The position numbers and the translations under genes are program-made. Positions 33,130 to 41,126 of a DNA stretch of 47,933 nucleotides are shown piece by piece. The stretch spans positions 1 through 47,933 of the forward strand of contig JBEGVN010000091.1 of NCBI GenBank assembly GCA_041178325.1, read 5' to 3'. Position 1 is the first letter of the stretch. Each line of letters starts with the position of its first letter. The notes under the pieces are model-generated. The model had not been told where the DNA came from, did not search any database, and saw only the letters and a program-made list of their open reading frames with translations. Source of the stretch: UBA6136 sp041178325. Lineage in GTDB: Bacteria > Pseudomonadota > Gammaproteobacteria > Methylococcales > Methylococcaceae.

Positions 33130-33725
33130 ATTTAAGGGACACATCGAAGGGGCTCCTCATCCAGGACCACCGCCTGGTCGGCGTCCCCTTCATTGAAAGC
33201 CCCAATCAAAACGAGCGTCCTGACCCCAAAGACATTCAACTGGTGGTGATCCACGCCATCAGTCTCCCGCCAGGCCAATTTGACACACCCGGTGTGACCC
33301 AGCTCTTTACCAATACGCTGGACCCCGAAGAACACCCTTATTACGCAGAAATCGAGGCCCTTCGGGTTTCGGCCCACTTACTGATTCAGCGCTCAGGGGC
33401 AATCACCCAGTATGTCGCCTTTGATCGGCGCGCTTGGCATGCCGGCGTTTCTCATTGGCGAGGACGCGACGTCTGCAATGACTTTTCAATTGGGATCGAG
33501 GTCGAAGGAACCGAAGATCAGCCTTTTGAGGCCGTTCAGTACACCGTCCTGAATCAGGTTCTGGATGGCCTGATCTTGGAATACCCCCTTCTCTCTCGTG
33601 CACGCATTGCAGGCCATGAGGACATTGCGCCCGGAAGAAAGTGGGATCCGGGTCCTTATTTTGACTGGGAAAGGATTGGTCTCGGCCCCCATCGCGCCTG
33701 CAAGGGTGAGGAGAAAATGAGATAG
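33126..33725 (+). CDS. ampD: 1,6-anhydro-N-acetylmuramyl-L-alanine amidase AmpD
   Basis: AmpD is the cytoplasmic zinc amidase that cuts anhydromuropeptides during cell-wall recycling; its loss derepresses AmpC beta-lactamase where AmpR is present. The 199-residue product has the amidase_2 fold with VIHAISLPPG (first zinc His), HLLIQRSGAITQYV, AWHAGVSHWRGR, CNDFSIGIEVEG and GHEDIAPGRKWDPGP, which holds the other zinc His and Asp and the catalytic Lys. The GTG at 33126 overlaps the lspA stop, so the two are coupled. In enterobacteria the partners of lspA are fkpB and ispH instead. Confidence 0.94.
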   Translation: MNLRDTSKGLLIQDHRLVGVPFIESPNQNERPDPKDIQLVVIHAISLPPGQFDTPGVTQLFTNTLDPEEHPYYAEIEALRVSAHLLIQRSGAITQYVAFDRRAWHAGVSHWRGRDVCNDFSIGIEVEGTEDQPFEAVQYTVLNQVLDGLILEYPLLSRARIAGHEDIAPGRKWDPGPYFDWERIGLGPHRACKGEEKMR

Positions 33726-33739
33726 CCTCCGAATGCAAA

Positions 33740-33763
33740 AAACCCGGCTGGCTGGCCGGGTTT
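33740..33763. terminator. bidirectional terminator between ampD and a small minus-strand gene
   Basis: AAACCCGGC (33740-33748) and GCCGGGTTT (33755-33763) form a perfect 9-bp stem with a six-base loop. A runs on one side and T runs on the other allow termination in both directions, for ampD and for the 47-codon gene facing it. Confidence 0.85.
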
Positions 33764-33783
33764 ATCTGCGGGAAGACATCGAC

Positions 33784-33927
33784 TCAGTCGTCGAATCGAT
33801 TCTTCATGGCCCGCTCAGTCTCGTCGTCCGGAATACGCGCCACTTCGCGCTCTCCCGGCAGCAGCACAGTCTCGATCAAGACAACTGCCACGGCTGCAAC
33901 ACTCACTGCGCTCAACAACATTTCCAT
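33784..33927 (-). CDS. 47-residue putative membrane microprotein
   Basis: An open frame of 48 codons. GAGGTG stands six bases before the ATG at 33927, a textbook ribosome binding site, and the bidirectional terminator lies 20 bases after the stop. The product begins MEMLLSAVSVAAVAVVLIET, a single membrane helix, and continues into a charged, acidic C-terminal half ending RAMKNRFDD. That gives one span with a short hydrophilic tail, typical of small bacterial membrane regulators. I do not recognise it. No clear promoter was found, though TTGACC occurs about 55 bases upstream. It lies in a gap that would otherwise be called non-coding. Confidence 0.6.
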   Translation of the reverse strand: MEMLLSAVSVAAVAVVLIETVLLPGEREVARIPDDETERAMKNRFDD

Positions 33928-34038
33928 GGTTCACCTCATTATCCGCAACAAGAGACTAACCCTTAGGACCCGGCGTGGTGGTCAAAGTTCCCCGAAGGCC
34001 TTGATCAACCGCGAGACTCCCGACGATCTCATCATGCC

Positions 34039-34140
34039 TTAGAGCTTCAACGGAATGCAACCCGATTCCTGCGCGTGAGTGTGGCAGACTGTTTCACAAC
34101 TCTCACACACGACCAATCCCATCTGCTGCAAGACCGGCAT
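34039..34140 (-). CDS. possible Cys/His-rich micro-ORF
   Basis: A 33-codon frame from the ATG at 34140, or 27 codons from the ATG at 34122. The shorter product starts MGLVVCESCETVCHTH and has one more Cys near its end, so it could bind zinc (Cys-x2-Cys-x3-Cys-His-x-His). Its first residues resemble the start of Firmicutes SR1P microproteins (MG-x-IVC-x2-C), which may be chance. AAGGGG precedes the longer start at only three bases. Its promoter would have to lie inside the divergent SemiSWEET gene, which lowers confidence. Confidence 0.25.
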   Translation of the reverse strand: MPVLQQMGLVVCESCETVCHTHAQESGCIPLKL

Positions 34141-34170
34141 CAGCCCCTTAACCTGCTCGAGCGAATCCTC

Positions 34171-34455
34171 ATGCCTGAAACCGAACTCCTTGGCCTGATC
34201 GCAGGAACCCTGACGACCCTAGCTTTTCTGCCACAGGTCATCAAGACCTTTAAATCCCGTTCGGCGAAGGACATATCTCTCGGGATGTTTCTTCTTTTCA
34301 GCGCCGGTGTGGCCCTTTGGCTGGTCTATGGCATTCGGCTCGGCGCAGTCCCGATCATTGCGGCCAATGCAGTCACGCTGATCCTTTCTCTAGCCATACT
34401 CGTAATGAAGTTCTGGTTTGGTCGACGCGACGACCGATCATCAAAAAAGGTTTAG
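34171..34455 (+). CDS. SemiSWEET-family small transporter
   Basis: The 94-residue product has three membrane spans and the SemiSWEET/PQ-loop signature: GLIAGTLTTLAFLPQVIKTFKSRSA, then KDISLGMFLLFSAGVALWLVYG. Bacterial SemiSWEETs form dimers equal to one eukaryotic SWEET and move sugars such as sucrose or glucose down a gradient; the substrate here is unknown. The ATG at 34171 starts the family homology. An in-frame GTG at 34075 would add a hydrophilic stretch lacking similarity. The stop overlaps the convergent mazG stop. Confidence 0.85.
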   Translation: MPETELLGLIAGTLTTLAFLPQVIKTFKSRSAKDISLGMFLLFSAGVALWLVYGIRLGAVPIIAANAVTLILSLAILVMKFWFGRRDDRSSKKV

Positions 34456-35255
34456 CCTCCGGTCTTCTCGAGCTGTTTTGCTTCGTTCCAAAAGGCATCG
34501 AGGGTGGTGAGATTTTCCTGATCCAGGCTGGATCCTGATTCGGCCACCCGCCGCTCAATGTGCTGAAAGCGGCGTCGGAACTTCCGGTTCCCGCCGCGGA
34601 GACAGGCTTCGGCATCGACCCCAAGATGTCGGGCGACATTGGCCAAGACAAAAAGGACATCGCCCAGCTCTTCGGCCATGTGGTTTTTGTCCTCCAAAAG
34701 CATGGCTTCCCTGAGCTCCTCGATTTCTTCCTGCAGCTTGTCGAACACGGGGTCAATTGAAGGCCAGTCAAACCCATGACGGGCGGCGCGTTTTTGAAGC
34801 TTTTGCGCCACCATAAGGGCTGGAAGTTCAGGCGGCACATCGCCAAGGACGCTCGGTTCCGGCGTCATTTTTCCGCGCTCGGCCTTTTCCTGAACCTTAG
34901 AGGCCTCCCAATAGGCCTGCCGGTCTTCCGAGGTCTCAAATTCAAGGCCGCCAAAAACGTGGGGATGACGGCGTACCAACTTGTCGGCAATCCCTTCGAC
35001 CACCGCGTCAAAGTCAAAGAGCCCTTCTTCCCGGGCAATCTGGGAATGGAAAACCACTTGAAGAAGGAGGTCCCCAAGCTCTTCCCGCAAATCCTCGCTG
35101 TCTCCTGTTTCAGCCGCCTCTGCTACCTCATAAGCTTCTTCAAGGGTATAGGGAACGAGACTCTTAAAATCCTGCTCGAGATCCCAGGGGCATCCACCCT
35201 CGGGATCCCTGAGTTGCGCCATAATGTCGAGGAGACGGTTGATCGGTTGTGACAC
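34452..35255 (-). CDS. mazG: nucleoside triphosphate pyrophosphohydrolase MazG
   Basis: MazG hydrolyses NTPs and dNTPs to monophosphates plus pyrophosphate, protecting against abnormal nucleotides and affecting (p)ppGpp levels. The 267-residue product has two MazG domains: DPEGGCPWDLEQDFKSL with EEAYEVAEA and REELGDLLLQVVFHSQIA, then the second with EEIEELREA and AEELGDVLFVLANVARHLG, followed by GNRKFRRRFQHIE. The start is GTG at 35255, with AGGA nine bases upstream. This is the full-length cellular form, not the short phage-type protein. Confidence 0.94.
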   Translation of the reverse strand: MSQPINRLLDIMAQLRDPEGGCPWDLEQDFKSLVPYTLEEAYEVAEAAETGDSEDLREELGDLLLQVVFHSQIAREEGLFDFDAVVEGIADKLVRRHPHVFGGLEFETSEDRQAYWEASKVQEKAERGKMTPEPSVLGDVPPELPALMVAQKLQKRAARHGFDWPSIDPVFDKLQEEIEELREAMLLEDKNHMAEELGDVLFVLANVARHLGVDAEACLRGGNRKFRRRFQHIERRVAESGSSLDQENLTTLDAFWNEAKQLEKTGG

Positions 35256-35279
35256 GGATAAATCCTGGAGAGTAGAAAT

Positions 35280-35359
35280 GGCTTGGATCCTAACAAACTG
35301 AGCCCCTTCGGGCGATGATGGGCTAAACCACCCCGTGGGGGGTACAAGGATCCAAAAGC
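35280..35359. other. structured intergenic element, candidate three-armed RNA
   Basis: Outer arms TTGGATCCT (35283-35291) and AGGATCCAA (35347-35355) pair perfectly and continue as GGC/GCC with a two-base bulge. Inside are two further hairpins: GAGCCC...GGGCT (with a nested GCCC/GGGC) and ACCACCCC...GGGGGGT. This gives an 80-base, three-armed layout between mazG and the vWA gene, which point away from each other. It could be part of either leader. It is not a plain terminator. Confidence 0.45.
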
Positions 35360-35397
35360 CCCTTGATGATGCGCTTTCAAGCCGTTATGTTGGACAC

Positions 35398-36387
35398 ATG
35401 ACATTTCTCTGGTACTGGTCTTTCCTTGCGCTCCCATTGCCCTGGCTGATTCGTTGGCTCCTCCCGGCAAGCCCCGATGGCGGCGGCAGCATTCTTATCA
35501 GCCCGATGGCGGCCGATTTTTTTGCGCTCCCCACAGCCCGTCCTGGCTATCGCGAACACCAACCCATCCCCTTGCTCCTGATCCTGGCCTGGGTGCTTTT
35601 GGTTGCAGCTTCCGCCCGCCCGGTCTGGCAGGGAGAACCGATCGAACAGGCGATAACGGGGCGTGACCTGATGCTGGCTGTCGACCTTTCCGGCAGCATG
35701 GAGATTCAGGATTTTGTGCTCGATGGCCATAAGGTGGATCGCCTGACCGCCACCAAAGCCGTGGCCGGTGAGTTCATTGACCGGCGCGTCGGTGATCGCC
35801 TTGGGCTGATCCTTTTTGGCGAGAACGCCTATCTTCAGGCGCCGCTCACTTTTGACCGCAAGACCGTCCGAACGCTCCTTGACGAATCCGTCATTGGCCT
35901 TGCCGGAGACCGCACCGCCATCGGGGATGCGATTGGACTGGCCATCAAGCGCCTGAGAGACAACCCTGAAGGCCAACGCGTTCTGATTCTCCTGAGCGAT
36001 GGCGCCAACACCGCGGGCAACATTGCCCCCCTCAAGGCTGCTGAGATTGCCGCTCGCTCGGGCCTTAAGATCTACACCATCGGCATTGGCGCCGATGAAA
36101 TGGTGGTCCGTGATCTTCTGGGGACGCGGCGCGTCAATCCTTCACAGGATCTTGATGAACCGACGATGCGCGGCATGGCCGAAATGACCCATGGCCGCTA
36201 TTTCAGGGCGCGCGATGTCCAGCAGATGGAGGATATCTACCGACTTCTGGATGAACTCGAACCCATTGAACGCGACAAACGGTATTATCGACCCGAAAGG
36301 GAAATGTACCCTTGGCCCTTGGCCGCAAGCCTTCTGGTGACCCTGGCCTATGCTGCCCTTCGGCGCCGCCGTCTGATGACTGCCTGA
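35398..36387 (+). CDS. membrane-anchored von Willebrand factor A protein (BatA-like)
   Basis: The 329-residue product has two N-terminal membrane helices (about 3-23 and 56-73), a vWA domain (about 88-285) and a C-terminal helix (about 303-322) ending in basic residues. The metal-ion-dependent adhesion site is intact: DLSGSM (96-101), a conserved Thr region (DRTAIGDAIG) and LSDGANTAGN. This is the BatA/aerotolerance type, usually encoded with a MoxR ATPase, a DUF58 protein, BatB and BatD. None of these partners is seen here; the only candidate is the following TPR gene. The ATG at 35398 is chosen because the first membrane helix starts there. Confidence 0.87.
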   Translation: MTFLWYWSFLALPLPWLIRWLLPASPDGGGSILISPMAADFFALPTARPGYREHQPIPLLLILAWVLLVAASARPVWQGEPIEQAITGRDLMLAVDLSGSMEIQDFVLDGHKVDRLTATKAVAGEFIDRRVGDRLGLILFGENAYLQAPLTFDRKTVRTLLDESVIGLAGDRTAIGDAIGLAIKRLRDNPEGQRVLILLSDGANTAGNIAPLKAAEIAARSGLKIYTIGIGADEMVVRDLLGTRRVNPSQDLDEPTMRGMAEMTHGRYFRARDVQQMEDIYRLLDELEPIERDKRYYRPEREMYPWPLAASLLVTLAYAALRRRRLMTA

Positions 36388-36411
36388 GCACAGGCCTTTT
36401 AGAGGACCGTC

Positions 36412-37137
36412 ATGGCTTTTCTTCGCCGGATTTCACAGCAGGGACTTTGGACCCTTATGGGCCTCATCTTCTCTCTCACCTCTCCCATCTCGCCTGCCGC
36501 GGACAAAGGCTTTGATGCAATTGCCAAGACCTCGCGCAGCATTCAGGCCGAGTGGTCGGAAGTCTTTTACCTAGCGCCTCGATCCGAACACGTCAGTCGA
36601 TACAAGGGACTCCTTGAGAGGATCCGAGCCCTCAAGGCCACGGCCCCTCAACGGGCGGAACCCCTGATCGTCGAAGCCATCATCCTGTGTACCTACAGTG
36701 CAGCAGCCCTGGGTCTGGATACGCTGGAGATGCTGGAAGACTCCCGGGAGCTCCTCAAAAAATCCATCGAGCGGGACCCCAAGGCTCTGGAGGGGGCCGC
36801 CTACGTCACCTTGGGAAACCTCTACCGCCGACTTCCCGGGTGGCCGCTGCTCTATGGCGATAAGAAAATTGCGCGGGAAATCCTCACCACCGGTGTCCGG
36901 CTCTTCCCCGAGGGCATCGACACCAATTACTTCATGGGCGACATCCTCTTGGAAGAAGGAGACCCCAAGGCTGCGCTGCCTTATCTTGAAAAAGCCGCCC
37001 GGGCTGCCATTCGGCCGACACTTCGGGTCTCCGATGAAAAGCTTCACAAGGAAGCTCAGGAAGCGGTCACTCTCGCCCAAAACGGTCAGACCAACCGATC
37101 TGAATTTTTCGGCCAATTCACGCCTTCCTTCCGTTAA
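36412..37137 (+). CDS. exported TPR-repeat protein
   Basis: The 241-residue product has an N-terminal signal-like segment (about 1-30, basic then hydrophobic, ending PAAD) and TPR-like helices. Blocks such as LGNLYRRLPGWPLLYGDKKIA and GIDTNYFMGDILLEEGDPKA followed by ALPYLEKAARA match a family common in beta- and gammaproteobacteria whose role is not known. AGAGGA lies before the ATG. It sits 24 bp after the vWA gene and ten before glnE, so co-transcription is likely. A periplasmic scaffold for the vWA protein is a reasonable but unproven idea. Confidence 0.8.
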   Translation: MAFLRRISQQGLWTLMGLIFSLTSPISPAADKGFDAIAKTSRSIQAEWSEVFYLAPRSEHVSRYKGLLERIRALKATAPQRAEPLIVEAIILCTYSAAALGLDTLEMLEDSRELLKKSIERDPKALEGAAYVTLGNLYRRLPGWPLLYGDKKIAREILTTGVRLFPEGIDTNYFMGDILLEEGDPKAALPYLEKAARAAIRPTLRVSDEKLHKEAQEAVTLAQNGQTNRSEFFGQFTPSFR

Positions 37138-37146
37138 AAATGCCTT

Positions 37147-40017
37147 ATGGCTCACACTGGTTTGCCTTTTGACACCTTGCCGCCCCCCCTCAAAGCGGAC
37201 GCCCTGGCACTTTGGAGCCGCTTTGTGGAACAAAGAGGCCCCGAAGACGCCCTGAAGATCCCGCAACGAATTGCCGAATCCATCCCCTTGATCCTTGCGG
37301 TCTCCCCCTTCGTTGCCCAGGAAATCACCCGGACGCCATCGCTCCTGAATGTCCTGATCAATCAGGGACTTTTGGAAAAAAGCCGGGCCGAGACAGAGAT
37401 TTTGGCCTGGCTTAAAGAAGGCTTGGTGAACGTGACCGATGAAGGGGGGCTTCAGAAGGCGCTTCGAAAGATGCGAAGCCTTGAGATGGTTCGGATCGCA
37501 TGGCGCGATATCGCAGGCTGGGCGCCGATCGAAGAAACCCTCCGGGATCTCTCCCTCCTGGCAGAGGCTGCTGTTGAAACCGCACTCAAGATTCATTTTG
37601 ATTGGCTGACCGAACGCTTTGGCATCCCCCAGAACCGTGAAGGAGAGCCCCAGAACCTCGTCGTCCTTGGCATGGGAAAACTCGGTGCCCGGGAGCTCAA
37701 TTACTCCTCGGATATCGATCTTATTCTGGCCTACAGGGATGACGGCGTCCTCACAGATAAAAAAGAAACCAGCTACGCCGAGTTCTATACCCGGCTGGCA
37801 CGCAATCTGGTCCGGGCACTGGATGAAAAAACCGAGGATGGCTTTGTCTTTCGGGTTGATACCCGGCTTCGCCCGTTTGGCGAATCAGGACCTCTGGTCC
37901 TTCACTTTGAGGCGCTCGAACGCTACTACGAGGGGCAGGCCCGGGAATGGGAACGCTATGCCATGATCAAGGCCCGGGCCATTGCGGGAGATCCGCGGGG
38001 CGGACCTGAGCTTGAACGCTTTCTCCATCCCTTTGTCTACCGGCGCTATCTCGACTTTCGGGCTTTTGGAGAGCTTCGCGAGCTCAAGCGCATGATCAGC
38101 CAGGAACTCGCGCGCAAAGGGGACCACCAGAATGTCAAACTGGGAAAAGGCGGCATTCGGGAGATCGAATTCATCGGGCAAGCCTTTCAGTTAATTCGTG
38201 GCGGGTCGGAAAAATCACTCCAGCGCCGCGACATCCTGGGCGTTCTCTCGGCGCTCGGAACCCTGGGTCTCCTTCCCGAGGAGACAGTCACTGAACTCAA
38301 GTCCCATTACCGGACCCTTCGCATCATTGAGAATCGGCTGCAGGAATATCGGGATCAGCAGACCCACACCCTTCCCCCATCCGAAGGGCAACAACGAGCC
38401 CTCGCGTACGCCTTAGGCTATGACGATTATCCCGCCTTCCTGAGCGCGCTCAGCACACTTCAGTCACGGGTCCACCAGGTCTTTGAAGACGTTATTCGTA
38501 TTGATGCGGACAGCGGCAAGGCCCCGTTTCCGCTGGATGGCGATGCCGAGGCGCTTTTGTCTTCGCTCCTGTCGCTGGGCATCAAAGATCCCGAAACACT
38601 GGTTCCCAAGCTTGAGGGTTTTCGGTCTGCCTCATCGATTCGGCGTCTCTCACCCCGGGGAGCAAGCGAAATCCGAAGACTGCTCCCCGATCTCCTCAAG
38701 GAGATCCATACGCTACCCCACCGCCTTGAAACCTTGGATCGCCTATTTAAGGTACTGGAGGCGATTGCCAGCCGTAATGTCTACCTGACCCTGCTTGCGG
38801 AAAATCCGGGGGCTCGCACCCGGCTGGTGGCGTTGGTGGGAGCCAGTCCCTGGTTTGCGACAACCCTCGGCCGGCATCCGGTCCTCCTCGATGAACTTCT
38901 GGATCCCCGAAGTTTTAGTGCACCCATCACCCGGGAAGCCTTGGAAATCGAGCTCGACCGAAAGCTCGAGAGTCAGGATCCTGAAGATCTGGAAGCCTTC
39001 ATGATTGCGCTTCGACATTACCGGCAGGTGGTGATTCTTCGGATCGCGGCCGCCGATATCGCAGGGTCGCTTCCCCTACCTGAGGTGAGCAATGCGCTCA
39101 CGGCACTCGCCGAAACGCTGCTTCAAGCGGCATTGGCTCGAAGCGTTGCCATCACCCGTCAACGTCATGGCAGTCCCGGCGGCCTTCAGGATCCTGCGGC
39201 CGGATTTGCCGTGATTGCCTATGGGAAGCTCGGGGGCCTCGAGCTCGGCTACGGATCGGATCTGGACCTGGTCTTTCTCTATGCGGGGGACACCGAGGCG
39301 GAGACCGATGGCCCCAAGCCTGTGACTGCTGGTGAATTCTATGCGCGACTGGCACAACGCATTCTCCACATCATGGGCACCAATACCCCCGCCGGCATTC
39401 TCTACGAAACCGACCTGAGACTACGACCCTCGGGGAATTCAGGGCTTTTGGTCAGTAGCCTTGAGGCCTTTGAAACCTATCAGATGCAGGAAGCATGGAC
39501 CTGGGAGCAACAAGCCTTGGTCAAGGCCCGGTTTGTGGCCGGAGATCCTCTTGTGGGTAAAAAATTCAAGGCCATACGGGCCCGATCCCTGGGCCGTCTT
39601 CGCGATGCCACCTTGTTGCGCCAGGAAATCGTCGAGATGCGGGGAAAAATGCGTGCGGTTCTCGAAACTCAGGACCCGAACCTCTTTGACCTTAAGCAGG
39701 GGGCCGGCGGTATCGTGGATATCGAGTTTCTAGTACAATTTTGGGTTTTGGCGTGGTCAAATGCCCACCCCCGGTTGACCGAATGGACCGATGTCCTGCG
39801 GCTTCTGGAGCGCCTTAAAGAGGAACATCTGATTCCCGAGAAAGATCAGGATTTTCTTCAGCAGGCTTACTTCACACTCCGCAACGAAGCCCATCGGGCC
39901 CAACTGGATGAGCGCAAGGCGGTGGTTGCCGCTCAGGCGTTCGCGCCTCTACGGGAGAGGATTCAGGCCCTTTGGGCCGCTGTCCTCAAACCTAAAGGCG
40001 ATTTCGGCAGCATCTGA
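37147..40017 (+). CDS. glnE: bifunctional glutamine synthetase adenylyltransferase/deadenylase GlnE
   Basis: GlnE adds AMP to, and removes AMP from, glutamine synthetase in response to glutamine and PII, so it sets nitrogen assimilation. The 956-residue product has two nucleotidyltransferase halves. The N-terminal deadenylase centre is SSDIDL with Asp189 and Asp191, and the C-terminal adenylylase centre is GSDLDL with Asp705 and Asp707. Each is followed by its GlnE-specific helical domain. Length equals E. coli GlnE (946). No glnA or glnB is in this window. Confidence 0.97.
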   Translation: MAHTGLPFDTLPPPLKADALALWSRFVEQRGPEDALKIPQRIAESIPLILAVSPFVAQEITRTPSLLNVLINQGLLEKSRAETEILAWLKEGLVNVTDEGGLQKALRKMRSLEMVRIAWRDIAGWAPIEETLRDLSLLAEAAVETALKIHFDWLTERFGIPQNREGEPQNLVVLGMGKLGARELNYSSDIDLILAYRDDGVLTDKKETSYAEFYTRLARNLVRALDEKTEDGFVFRVDTRLRPFGESGPLVLHFEALERYYEGQAREWERYAMIKARAIAGDPRGGPELERFLHPFVYRRYLDFRAFGELRELKRMISQELARKGDHQNVKLGKGGIREIEFIGQAFQLIRGGSEKSLQRRDILGVLSALGTLGLLPEETVTELKSHYRTLRIIENRLQEYRDQQTHTLPPSEGQQRALAYALGYDDYPAFLSALSTLQSRVHQVFEDVIRIDADSGKAPFPLDGDAEALLSSLLSLGIKDPETLVPKLEGFRSASSIRRLSPRGASEIRRLLPDLLKEIHTLPHRLETLDRLFKVLEAIASRNVYLTLLAENPGARTRLVALVGASPWFATTLGRHPVLLDELLDPRSFSAPITREALEIELDRKLESQDPEDLEAFMIALRHYRQVVILRIAAADIAGSLPLPEVSNALTALAETLLQAALARSVAITRQRHGSPGGLQDPAAGFAVIAYGKLGGLELGYGSDLDLVFLYAGDTEAETDGPKPVTAGEFYARLAQRILHIMGTNTPAGILYETDLRLRPSGNSGLLVSSLEAFETYQMQEAWTWEQQALVKARFVAGDPLVGKKFKAIRARSLGRLRDATLLRQEIVEMRGKMRAVLETQDPNLFDLKQGAGGIVDIEFLVQFWVLAWSNAHPRLTEWTDVLRLLERLKEEHLIPEKDQDFLQQAYFTLRNEAHRAQLDERKAVVAAQAFAPLRERIQALWAAVLKPKGDFGSI

Positions 40018-40060
40018 TTCCACATAGCCCCTGCATCCATCCTGATCCCGGAGAATAGAT

Positions 40061-40987
40061 ATGTCGATGGACGACAAAGACGGAGTCATCTGGCTCGACG
40101 GCGAATGGCTGCCCTGGCGTGAAGCCAAGGTCCACGTCCTGACCCACACCCTACACTATGGTTGCGGCGTCTTCGAGGGGCTTCGGGCCTATCAGACCGA
40201 ACGCGGTGCTGCCATTTTCAGGCTTCGCGACCACACCGACCGTCTGTTCCGCTCCGCCCACATCATGCGGATGGAAATTCCCTTCGACAAGGACACTCTG
40301 GATGAAGCGCATCTGGAGGCCCTGAGACTTAACAACCTCAATAGCGCCTACATTCGTCCGATGTGCTTCTTCGGATCCGAAGCCATGGGACTGCACGCCA
40401 AGGGCATCAAGACCCACGTCATGATCGCAGCCTGGTCCTGGGGCAGCTACCTTGGGGAAGAAAACATGGCTCGGGGCATCAAGGTCAGGACCTCGTCCTA
40501 CACCCGAAACCACGTCAACAGCCAGATGTGCAAAGCCAAGGCGAACGGCAACTATGTCAACTCGATCCTTGCGGTTCGTGAAGCCGTGGAATGCGGATGC
40601 GATGAAGCCCTGCTTTTGGATCATGAAGGCTACGTCGCGGAAGGCAGCGGCGAAAACATCTTTATCGTCCGCAAGGGAAAGCTCTACACCCCGGACCTGA
40701 CCAGCGCCCTTGAAGGCATCACGCGTGAAACGATTTTCACAATCGCTCGCGAGCAGGGTCTTGAAGTCCACGAAAAGCGCATCACGCGCGACGAAGTCTA
40801 CGTTGCCGATGAAGCCTTCTTCACAGGATCTGCGGCCGAAGTCACCCCGATCCGGGAGCTTGACGGACGGATCATCGGAGCCGGTGGCCGCGGCCCCATC
40901 ACCGAAAAGCTTCAGAGCCTCTACTTCGATTACGTTTATGGCCGCCGACAGGATCATGCGGATTGGCTGACCTACGCTAAGAAGTAA
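40061..40987 (+). CDS. ilvE: branched-chain amino acid aminotransferase
   Basis: IlvE is a PLP enzyme (fold IV) that makes the last step of leucine, isoleucine and valine synthesis. The 308-residue product has TLHYGCGVFEGLRAY near the N-terminus, the PLP lysine in KAKANGNYVNSILA (Lys160) and EGSGENIFIVRKG, which grips the cofactor phosphate. GGAGA is well placed before the ATG. The glnE-ilvE order occurs in other gammaproteobacteria. A strong terminator follows. Confidence 0.94.
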   Translation: MSMDDKDGVIWLDGEWLPWREAKVHVLTHTLHYGCGVFEGLRAYQTERGAAIFRLRDHTDRLFRSAHIMRMEIPFDKDTLDEAHLEALRLNNLNSAYIRPMCFFGSEAMGLHAKGIKTHVMIAAWSWGSYLGEENMARGIKVRTSSYTRNHVNSQMCKAKANGNYVNSILAVREAVECGCDEALLLDHEGYVAEGSGENIFIVRKGKLYTPDLTSALEGITRETIFTIAREQGLEVHEKRITRDEVYVADEAFFTGSAAEVTPIRELDGRIIGAGGRGPITEKLQSLYFDYVYGRRQDHADWLTYAKK

Positions 40988-41008
40988 TTATAAAACGCTC
41001 TCAACAAG

Positions 41009-41043
41009 GCCCGGCCCGCCTCAGAGCGTGGCCGGGCTTTTTT
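41009..41043 (+). terminator. intrinsic terminator after ilvE
   Basis: GCCCGGCC (41009-41016) pairs perfectly with GGCCGGGC (41030-41037) and is followed by six T. The 13-base loop can add a further CGC/GCG pairing. Confidence 0.9.
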
Positions 41044-41064
41044 GTGACTTGCTCTGAGTCTGGC

Positions 41065-41093
41065 TTGACCCCGTGACTGTATCCGCATAATTT
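41065..41093 (+). promoter_or_regulatory. promoter of the AAA/DUF4143 gene
   Basis: TTGACC (41065-41070) and TAATTT (41088-41093) are separated by exactly 17 bases. The region downstream is AT-rich and has a near-palindrome TCTAAAGT/ACTTAGA (around 41101-41119) that could be an operator. Confidence 0.6.
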
Positions 41094-41126
41094 ATACAAA
41101 TCTAAAGTGCAAACTTAGAATTGCAT

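Noticed and set aside
34075..34170. Longer SemiSWEET start at the GTG at 34075
   Set aside because: The added 32 residues are hydrophilic and lack similarity, while the family homology begins at the ATG at 34171.
36571..37596. A 341-codon minus-strand frame over the TPR gene and start of glnE
   Set aside because: It crosses two real genes on the other strand and shows no family similarity.
40151..40957. A 268-codon minus-strand frame over ilvE
   Set aside because: It is antisense to a well-supported aminotransferase and has no start signals.
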